Shown here: in pieces, positions 1 through 5,130 of the stretch | Layout of the letters: every line of letters starts with the position of its first letter | Position numbering within the stretch: position 1 is the stretch's first letter | Origin: Pseudomonadales bacterium | GTDB lineage: Bacteria; Pseudomonadota; Gammaproteobacteria; Pseudomonadales; Azotimanducaceae | NCBI GenBank assembly: GCA_029244465.1 | Contig: JAQWQN010000212.1 | Span: 1 to 6,262, forward strand | Reading direction: 5' to 3' | DNA: 6,262 nucleotides | Translations under genes and position numbers: made by a program | Notes under the pieces: model-generated | Told to the model about the DNA's origin: nothing | Databases searched by the model: none | Seen by the model: the letters and a program-made list of their open reading frames with translations, nothing else

Positions 1-150
1 TTACCGTTCGCTCCCGTTACCACCCATTTCCTAGTCATTTATCGGCCTCATTTTTCTGATTTTTTCTATCAACCATTACATCTCTTTACTGGTACCGTTT
101 CGATGCCAGCGCTAGCATAGGCACCCTTACTCTTATTCGAAAGGCCGAGC
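1..150. other. Non-coding leader upstream of the lipoprotein gene
   Basis: No gene is supported here on either strand; the only minus-strand frame ending at the left edge is nine codons long after a TAG at 31-33. The stretch 50-68 is T-rich. I looked for a sigma-70 promoter and found only a weak -10-like TAGCAT at 115-120 with no good -35 at the right distance, so no promoter is called. The region presumably carries the transcription start of the plus-strand pair 151-1136, unless that pair is read from further upstream. Confidence 0.5.
139..144 (+). promoter_or_regulatory. Shine-Dalgarno site of the lipoprotein gene
   Basis: GAAAGG ends six bases before the ATG at 151. The purine-rich match and spacing support the chosen start, which also places a signal peptide directly at the N-terminus. 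Confidence 0.6.
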
Positions 151-600
151 ATGCGCAATGCGATCACCATGGCAATAACAGCGTTCTTGCTGTGCGCGTG
201 CAGCGGCCCTATTGGACCCATTGCAGGGGGAAAATTAGATGGGATTGAATCACGCTGGCCTCAAGATTGGACCTTTACCGATGATGAAGACAATATTTTT
301 CTAGAGACAAATCCGAATGAGTCTTACTCAGTAACGCTATGGGGTGTATCTCTGGACAACGACTTTTTCATTGCGGCTGTTGATCCCACTTCAAATTGGG
401 CAGAGAACCTCGCCGAAGACAACAACGTGGTCATCAGCGTCACAGGCAAGTTGTATCGAGGTCGAGCGCACCCCATCAGTGAGATTGGGTTAATCAACCG
501 GATCGGTCAACGCTATCAAGAGAAGTACGACATGGCGCGTGAGAAAGGTAAGACCTTCATGGACGATGGCGGCATTTTATACCGACTCTCTCCACGTTAG
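151..600 (+). CDS. Small lipoprotein with a PPOX/split-barrel-like domain
   Basis: 149 aa. The N-terminus is a lipoprotein signal peptide: Arg2, hydrophobic stretch about 4-15, then a lipobox L14-C15-A16-C17, with C17 the likely lipidated residue (Cys at -2 is uncommon but tolerated). A glycine/proline-rich linker (about 18-31) precedes a compact domain whose order of motifs, LETNP at 51-55, YSVTLWGV at 59-66, FFIAA at 72-76, W83 with NL at 86-87, VVISVTGKLYRGRA at 93-106 and a C-terminal LYRLSPR, resembles lipoproteins with a split beta-barrel fold of the pyridoxamine-phosphate-oxidase/DUF2255 type. Whether it binds FMN or F420 cannot be read; few cofactor residues are recognisable. It is probably anchored in the outer membrane facing the periplasm. 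It sits 5 bp ahead of the phosphatidyltransferase gene and is almost certainly co-transcribed with it. The lipoprotein call is firm, the fold moderate, and the function unknown. Confidence 0.75.
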   Translation: MRNAITMAITAFLLCACSGPIGPIAGGKLDGIESRWPQDWTFTDDEDNIFLETNPNESYSVTLWGVSLDNDFFIAAVDPTSNWAENLAEDNNVVISVTGKLYRGRAHPISEIGLINRIGQRYQEKYDMAREKGKTFMDDGGILYRLSPR

Positions 601-605
601 CCGAC

Positions 606-1136
606 ATGACACCGTGGTTTACGTGGGCGAACCTGGTTACTTCGCTCCGGCTAGCTCTAATTCCCGCTACTGCGCTCGCTATGCTAAATGCCGATTGGTT
701 GCTGGCAACGACTGTTTTCACAATCGTTGTGATTTCCGACGTAGTCGATGGCAAGTTGGCGCGAGCATTCGATCAAGCCTCGCCGCTAGGAGGATTGCTC
801 GACCATGCAACTGACGCGACCTATGTTTCGATCTCTACCTGGGTTTTGGCCGAGTTGGGTCTGATCAACCCCTGGTTGGCGCCGCTCATCGCCCTGGCAT
901 TCATCCAATACACGCTCGACTCTCAAGTCCTAGCCGGGCGCGCATTACGTGCCTCCCAAATCGGTCGGATTAACGGGATAGCGTATTTTTTCCTGGTCGG
1001 TACAGCCATCGGTACAAACGCTCTGAACTGGAGTTTCCTCGCACTCCCGATTCAACTGTTAGCTTGGGTACTTGTCATAACGTCTCTTATTTCTATGGGA
1101 GATCGACTCCGCGCGCTGATCACTTCGAGCGCTTGA
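606..1136 (+). CDS. CDP-alcohol phosphatidyltransferase family protein
   Basis: 176 aa integral inner-membrane enzyme. The family signature D-x2-D-G-x2-A-R-x8-G-x3-D-x3-D is intact: D45, D48, G49, A52, R53, G62, D66 and D70. These residues bind the divalent metal and CDP group, and the last Asp is the proposed catalytic base. An N-terminal ANLVTSLRL (8-16) matches the usual opening helix of the family. Hydrophobic segments lie at about 10-27, 31-47, 72-84, 90-104, 122-140 and 143-164, giving the usual six helices. The family transfers a phospho-alcohol from a CDP-linked donor (often CDP-diacylglycerol) to an alcohol acceptor; the substrates here cannot be deduced, so no symbol is given. The ATG follows the lipoprotein stop by five bases without a clear ribosome site, suggesting translational coupling. 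The 3' end overlaps the convergent VOC gene by 17 bp. A slightly short but complete family member. Confidence 0.92.
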   Translation: MTPWFTWANLVTSLRLALIPATALAMLNADWLLATTVFTIVVISDVVDGKLARAFDQASPLGGLLDHATDATYVSISTWVLAELGLINPWLAPLIALAFIQYTLDSQVLAGRALRASQIGRINGIAYFFLVGTAIGTNALNWSFLALPIQLLAWVLVITSLISMGDRLRALITSSA

Positions 1137-1493
1137 GCTCAACACGATTACCTTCCGGATCAGCAAAATAGATCGAAGGTCGTACGCCCTGGGCACCATA
1201 GAGATCGCCAGCAGCCTGACCTTCAACACCTGATGCCGAGAATATTTCTAGCAACGTTTGCTCATCGCAATCTGCCCCACGCAAACAGAAATGATCCATG
1301 TCTGCGCCAGATCGCTCACCCCCAAATAACGTCTAACAGGCTATCACCCACTCTCAGTTGCCAAAGAAAATCGCCAACCTCCCGTTCAAGCTCACAGCCA
1401 AACAGCTTGCGGTAAAACGCCACCAATGGCTCATGGTTTGCTGAGCGCAGTACCCTGTGGTCCAAGCCCGAGAATGTCGATGCTTGGTGCCAA
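1120..1493 (-). pseudogene. Frameshifted glyoxalase/VOC (bleomycin-resistance-type) family gene
   Basis: No single frame is open, but three consecutive frame segments join into a 123-residue VOC-type protein if one G is removed from each of two G runs on the coding strand: the GGG at plus positions 1467-1469 and the GGGGG at 1319-1323. Reconstructed landmarks are GLDHRVLR (9-16), LVAFYRKLFG (23-32), MDHFCLR (65-71), YGAQG (98-102) and YFADPEGNRVELK (108-120). H12, H67 and E118 fall at the usual VOC metal-ligand positions, and the length is normal for the family. The only plausible start is TTG at 1493, two bases after the esterase stop, with no good ribosome site. If the first shift is not real, the segment has no start at all and lies in the same frame as the esterase beyond its TAG. 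Last gene of the minus-strand operon; its stop overlaps the convergent phosphatidyltransferase. Either a recent pseudogene or two homopolymer errors in the assembly. Substrate unknown. Confidence 0.8.
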
Positions 1494-1495
1494 GC

Positions 1496-2710
1496 CTAAC
1501 TAGCGATCTGGTACGCCAGCGCTTTAAACTCATGGCTGAACGGATGCCAAAAGCCAGGCATTCTCTGTGTCCCACAAAAGCCTGTAATGCCAGCATTAGG
1601 CGCCATCCAACTGTGGGTCCCAGCCATGCCACCCCAGTGGTATTCGCCAATTGCTGCCGCTGGCTCATCAGGCCCCACCCGCGTTTTGAGCGCAAACCCA
1701 AGACCAAAAACCGTGCCCGGCATGGCCCACATTGGAAACGCGACACCAACATCACGCGCCAGTTGATTGGTTCGCATGAGGTCTAAGGTGGCGGCTTGCA
1801 GAATCCGAGTGCCTCGCCACTCGCCCGCATTCACAATCATCCGTATAAATGCCATGTAATCACTCATGGTTGAGACAAGCCCACCACCGCCACTCAGAAA
1901 CGCGCGTTTTGTATTGTACTGACCTGCTCGTGCATCATCCGCCTTATTTAGGCCCGGCTTCATGGGATCCAGCAGATCGACGGGCGCGTACATAGTGGTA
2001 AAACGATCCGCCTTTTCAGGTGGCACCCAAAAATCCGTGTCCACCATACCCAGCGGTTGGAAAATATGAGCCGCCAAGAATGCATCAAAAGTCTGACCAG
2101 ACAATACTTCGACCAGGCGAGCGCACACATCCGTCGCGATGGAATACCGCCAACTACTACCCGGCTGGTAGGCCAACGGCAGTGCGGCGGCTTTGGCACA
2201 AAATTCCTCCAGAGTCAGGCTACTGTTTGACAAAACATTTAAGCCACCGGATAGATAGGCTTGATCGATAACCGACTCAGGCTCTATGAATCCATAGCTC
2301 AAGCCCGCGCTATGACTCAATAAATGTCTGATCCGAATCGCTTCTGTCGGCGCCTCGACATCGGCTGCGTTCTTGGCACCCAATTTGAGAACCTGCATAT
2401 CACCCCACTCGGGCATGTACTTGGCAAGTTCGTCGTTGAGACCAAATCGCCCTTGTTCATAGAGCATCATCAACGCGACAGACGTCACGAGCTTGGTGTT
2501 GGAGTACATGCGAAAAATGCCATCGGTGCGCAAAGGTTGACGAGTTTCGAGGTCCATATACCCATACGTCTTAAAATCGAGGACGTCCGTTCCTCGAAGT
2601 ACCAACGTCGTCATGCATGACAGAATTTCGTCATCGATGTACTTCGTCATTGCACGATGTAATGGGCTAAAATCAAGCTCGTGCTCGACCGGGGTTAAGT
2701 CATTGTTCAT
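1496..2710 (-). CDS. Serine beta-lactamase-fold hydrolase (class C-like / family VIII esterase)
   Basis: 404 aa, a full-length member of the beta-lactamase/penicillin-binding-protein-like serine hydrolases. The catalytic SxxK is S70-N71-T72-K73, with S70 as nucleophile and K73 as general base. The second motif is Y189-S190-I191, the Tyr-x-x form typical of family VIII carboxylesterases rather than the YxN of true class C beta-lactamases. The third box is H358-W359-G360-G361, replacing KTG. HLLSHSAGL at 129-137 is a hallmark of the superfamily. There is no signal peptide, so it is probably cytoplasmic, which argues against a classical secreted beta-lactamase and for an esterase, amidase or acyltransferase (LovD/EstB-like) role. 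The substrate is unknown. The start is the first ATG in frame and lies 30 bp after the M20 gene with no terminator between, so they are likely co-transcribed; the ribosome site is weak. The VOC remnant follows immediately. Confidence 0.9.
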   Translation of the reverse strand: MNNDLTPVEHELDFSPLHRAMTKYIDDEILSCMTTLVLRGTDVLDFKTYGYMDLETRQPLRTDGIFRMYSNTKLVTSVALMMLYEQGRFGLNDELAKYMPEWGDMQVLKLGAKNAADVEAPTEAIRIRHLLSHSAGLSYGFIEPESVIDQAYLSGGLNVLSNSSLTLEEFCAKAAALPLAYQPGSSWRYSIATDVCARLVEVLSGQTFDAFLAAHIFQPLGMVDTDFWVPPEKADRFTTMYAPVDLLDPMKPGLNKADDARAGQYNTKRAFLSGGGGLVSTMSDYMAFIRMIVNAGEWRGTRILQAATLDLMRTNQLARDVGVAFPMWAMPGTVFGLGFALKTRVGPDEPAAAIGEYHWGGMAGTHSWMAPNAGITGFCGTQRMPGFWHPFSHEFKALAYQIAS

Positions 2711-2740
2711 GTCTGCAATAATCTCATTCGGCCGCTTCGG

Positions 2741-4153
2741 TTATCGTGTCGCGAATTCATCTAACAATTCGTAATAGATCTTCACCCCGTTCACAATGTT
2801 GTGAACTGATACCCGCTCATCATTACCATGCACACCAGAAAACTCGGCAACGGTAAAAGCGAACGGTGAGTATCCATAGCTTGTTACTCCAATATCTCGA
2901 AAGAAATGACTGTCAGTAAACCCACCGGAGACTGTCGGGATCACTTCAGCATCATAGTAATGGCGCGAAACCTTTTGGATGGCTTTATATAACGGTGTGG
3001 CCGTTTTACTAACAGCTGGCGTAAAACCCATGATTTTGTCAATACTGATATCGCCATCATTGATGATTGTCTGTAGCTCCGCGAGAAAGGCCTCTGGGTT
3101 TTGATCGGGTAAGAGACGGCAATCAAGTTCGGCATGAACCTCAGCGGGAATCACATTTATCTTCGAGCTACCTTCGAGCCGCGTGATCGAACAGGTGTTA
3201 CGAAGGAGCGCATGCGCGCCAGGATTGCGCAGTTTTAACCCAGTAAGATAGTCATTACTCGGGTGCGTGTGCCCAATAGAGGCGAACACCTCCTTATCTT
3301 CACCGGTTTGAAAAGGTGCAATGCCCTCGAACATATCCGCTACGGGCTGGAGGACCCTTACCGGAAATTCTGTTTCGCTAATCCGTTTCAACGCTCTCAC
3401 CATTTTAGTAACAGACGTCTCGACGCGGGGCGCTGAACCGTGTCCAGGGGTACCGAGAGCCGTTACTCTGAGCCACAGGGGGACCTTTTGGGTGACTTCA
3501 ACCAACACAGCTGTTGTATCACCAAAAGCGCGTGCAGAACCGCCTTCGTTCAATAGGTAGCCAACATCACTAAATAGTTCACGCCGATTCTCGATCAACC
3601 AGCCGGCGCCGAAGAAACCGCCCGCTTCCTCGTCTGCTGTCGCAATCAACCAGACATCCCGATTCAGCGGTTTACCCGATGCATGGAGTGCAAGAAACGC
3701 TTGTAACTGCGCTATGCCCAAGCCTTTTGTGTCTATCGCCCCACGCCCATAGACGAAGCCATCTTTAACTTCACCAGATAGTGGTTCAAAACTCCAGTAC
3801 TTACGATTTGCTGGAACAACATCGATATGATGCAGCAGGACAAGCCCGGGTTCCTTGTTGCCACCTGAGGCTTCTAGTTTTGCCCATAGGTTCCCTCGCC
3901 CCGGTGCGGACTCGGCTGTTTCATAGGCAATACCGGCCTCATCAAGAATTGCCGCCAAAAACTCCACCCCTCGAGATTCGTTACCCGGCGGATTCACCGT
4001 ATCTATCTGTAGATACTTAGAAAGGCGTTCGACGCCGTCATCAGCGAACTCAGTGATATCTTTTGACCACCCGTTGCTTGCCGACAGGCCGAGACCGATA
4101 GTGAGGACCGTGACGATCAGGCGCTGGACGATAGTAGCTGAGGTAGGCTTCAT
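2741..4153 (-). CDS. Exported M20 family metallo-hydrolase (carboxypeptidase / N-acyl-amino-acid hydrolase-like)
   Basis: 470 aa di-zinc hydrolase of the M20 (ArgE/DapE/CPG2/PM20D1) family. The start at 4153 gives a signal peptide: Arg11, hydrophobic core about 12-24, probable cleavage near 25-30; an in-frame ATG at 4324 is rejected because it would add 57 codons inside the thioesterase gene. Motifs in order: H109-I-D111-VVP (zinc His and the Asp beside the active site), GRGAID141TKG (bridging Asp), ADE175-E176 (catalytic Glu and zinc Glu), NE203GG (probable zinc ligand), GTPGHGS with H238 in the dimerisation/lid domain, ELDCRLLPD 342-350, and the last zinc His H442 in VHGNDERV. All expected residues are present, so it should be active. 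LQIDTVNPPGNE (48-59) is typical of the carboxypeptidase S/PM20D1-like branch, which cleaves peptides or N-acyl amino acids. Likely periplasmic. It follows the thioesterase by 41 bp and precedes the esterase by 30 bp. The exact substrate cannot be read. Confidence 0.92.
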   Translation of the reverse strand: MKPTSATIVQRLIVTVLTIGLGLSASNGWSKDITEFADDGVERLSKYLQIDTVNPPGNESRGVEFLAAILDEAGIAYETAESAPGRGNLWAKLEASGGNKEPGLVLLHHIDVVPANRKYWSFEPLSGEVKDGFVYGRGAIDTKGLGIAQLQAFLALHASGKPLNRDVWLIATADEEAGGFFGAGWLIENRRELFSDVGYLLNEGGSARAFGDTTAVLVEVTQKVPLWLRVTALGTPGHGSAPRVETSVTKMVRALKRISETEFPVRVLQPVADMFEGIAPFQTGEDKEVFASIGHTHPSNDYLTGLKLRNPGAHALLRNTCSITRLEGSSKINVIPAEVHAELDCRLLPDQNPEAFLAELQTIINDGDISIDKIMGFTPAVSKTATPLYKAIQKVSRHYYDAEVIPTVSGGFTDSHFFRDIGVTSYGYSPFAFTVAEFSGVHGNDERVSVHNIVNGVKIYYELLDEFATR

Positions 4154-4169
4154 ACTGGTGCTTGTGTAA

Positions 4170-4198
4170 TTTATCGAACGTTGACCTTGCCCATTCAA
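4170..4198 (-). promoter_or_regulatory. Possible internal promoter before the M20 gene
   Basis: On the minus strand TTGAAT (plus 4193-4198) and GATAAA (plus 4170-4175) are separated by exactly 17 bp, each matching four of six sigma-70 consensus bases. It would start transcription a few bases ahead of the M20 ATG, leaving almost no room for a leader. This is a weak match that may be chance; the M20 gene could simply be read from the operon promoter upstream of the thioesterase. Confidence 0.25.
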
Positions 4199-4992
4199 CG
4201 GATTCGAATCAAGCCCTCCTGAATCGTGTTGGCCACCAAACGACCCGCCTGAGTAAAAATGCGCCCGCGCGTTAAGCCACGACTCTGGGAGGTACTCGGA
4301 GAATCTTGGGCATAGAGCATCCACTCAGATAGATCAAAAGAGCCATGAAACCACATGGCGTGATCCAAACTTGCCACCTGCATTGTTGCTCGCTCGTATT
4401 TGCCTCGATGCGGGAGGCGTGCCGTGCCTAAAAGTGTGTTATCGGATTCATAGAGAAGAAGGCTTGCCTGCAGTAACGGATCATCAGGAACCTCGCCGTT
4501 GGTTTTGAACCATACAAATTGCTCTGGCGGTTGCGGCTCATCAGATTGAAGTCGGCGGAATTCATGCCGCCAGGTCAGGAAGGCGCCTGCAAATAGGTGT
4601 TTCGGTATTTTTTCCGGCTCGGGCGGGACCAAAGCAGGCATCGGATCCTGGTGCACGAGCCCAGTTTCTTCGGCCTGAAAGGACAGGTCCATGTTGAAAA
4701 TGGCCTCACCGCGCTGAACCACCACCACTCGGCGACTACTGAACGATCCCCCATCGCGCAGACGTTCGACTTTGATGATCGCCGGGACTTTGGGGTCGCC
4801 TGGGCGCAGAAAGTAGCCGTGCACTGAATGGACAATCCGCTCATCGACGGTACGTGCAGCCGCGACCAACGCCTGCGCCATAATTTGCCCGCCGTAGAGG
4901 CGTCCCTCTCTAGCCTGCGGATGAAGCGCTCGGAACAGATTCTCTTCGACCTGTTCGAGATCAAGCAATCCCAAAAGCTCCTCAAGCTGCAA
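4195..4992 (-). CDS. tesB: Acyl-CoA thioesterase II (TesB family)
   Basis: 265 aa double-hotdog thioesterase that hydrolyses acyl-CoA to free fatty acid and CoA in the cytoplasm. It aligns by eye along its whole length with E. coli TesB (286 aa): LFRA near 19-22, VFGGQ-like LYGGQ 32-36, HSVHGYFLRPGD 55-66, LRDGGSFSSRRV 78-89, SFQA 104-107, VPDDPLLQ 168-175, SLDHAMWFH 208-216, SRGLTRGRIFTQ 237-248 and TIQEG 256-260. The catalytic D204/T228/Q278 of E. coli TesB correspond at a constant offset of 20 to D184, S208 and Q258; Ser for Thr is common in the family. The start is TTG: an in-frame TGA lies three codons upstream, and GGGTGA ends six bases before it. First gene of the minus-strand operon, divergent from the PhyH-type gene. 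Substrate chain length is unknown. The symbol reflects the family and does not imply proven orthology. Confidence 0.93.
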   Translation of the reverse strand: MQLEELLGLLDLEQVEENLFRALHPQAREGRLYGGQIMAQALVAAARTVDERIVHSVHGYFLRPGDPKVPAIIKVERLRDGGSFSSRRVVVVQRGEAIFNMDLSFQAEETGLVHQDPMPALVPPEPEKIPKHLFAGAFLTWRHEFRRLQSDEPQPPEQFVWFKTNGEVPDDPLLQASLLLYESDNTLLGTARLPHRGKYERATMQVASLDHAMWFHGSFDLSEWMLYAQDSPSTSQSRGLTRGRIFTQAGRLVANTIQEGLIRIR

Positions 4993-4998
4993 TTTAGT

Positions 4999-5004
4999 TC
5001 ACCC
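4999..5004 (-). promoter_or_regulatory. Ribosome binding site deciding the TTG start of the thioesterase
   Basis: On the minus strand GGGTGA lies six bases before the TTG at 4992 and matches the anti-Shine-Dalgarno core GGTGA. Its TGA is also an in-frame stop, so no upstream start in this frame is possible. Together these fix TTG as the initiation codon, since the N-terminus that follows aligns well with TesB. Confidence 0.6.
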
Positions 5005-5014
5005 AAAGAGACAG

Positions 5015-5043
5015 AGTCTAGCCAAACTTCCTAGCCGTGCCAA
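5015..5043 (-). promoter_or_regulatory. Candidate sigma-70 promoter of the minus-strand operon
   Basis: Reading the minus strand, TTGGCA (plus 5038-5043, five of six consensus bases) is followed after exactly 17 bp by TAGACT (plus 5015-5020, four of six). Transcription would begin near 5008, giving a leader of about 15 bases that still holds the GGGTGA ribosome site. The position in a divergent intergenic gap supports it. Two CTAGCC repeats overlap the -10 element and the spacer, so a repressor could act here; that part is inference. Confidence 0.5.
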
Positions 5044-5071
5044 AGAACCCTGCGAAAGCTTGAGGCTAGCC
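5018..5071. repeat. Three CTAGCC repeats in the divergent promoter region
   Basis: CTAGCC occurs at 5018-5023, 5031-5036 and 5066-5071; the third copy is half of the perfect 8-bp palindrome GGCTAGCC at 5064-5071. The first two are 13 bp apart and overlap the candidate minus-strand promoter. They could be operator half-sites for a regulator shared by the two divergent transcripts, but no regulator gene is in the window and short repeats like this can arise by chance. Confidence 0.3.
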
Positions 5072-5130
5072 CGCAAGTCAAATCCGCAGTATCGTTCAGA
5101 ACTGGAGCAATATTGGGAAAAGGCAGGCAC

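Noticed and set aside
111..116. GCTAGC upstream of the lipoprotein, similar to the palindrome at 5064-5071
   Set aside because: A six-base palindrome is too short to claim a shared operator, and a GGCTAGC also occurs inside the phosphatidyltransferase coding region near 650.
1496..1498. TAG as a recoded (pyrrolysine or suppressed) codon joining esterase and VOC
   Set aside because: The esterase is complete at this point for its family, and nothing nearby suggests recoding machinery. A normal stop is simpler.
1354..1755. 133-codon minus-strand open frame across the esterase end and the VOC start
   Set aside because: It is out of frame with both conserved proteins and its product is rich in Arg and Trp, as expected of a shadow frame.
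1496..2710. Antibiotic-resistance class C beta-lactamase
   Set aside because: There is no signal peptide, and Y-S-I plus H-W-G-G replace YxN and KTG, which points to an esterase-like enzyme rather than a resistance determinant.
4179..4200. Inverted repeat after the thioesterase as a rho-independent terminator
   Set aside because: The stem is short and not GC-rich, the loop is long, and no T run follows on the minus strand.
4154..4324. In-frame ATG 57 codons upstream of the M20 start
   Set aside because: It would put the N-terminus inside the thioesterase gene, and the extension has no signal-peptide character. The ATG at 4153 begins directly with a good signal peptide.
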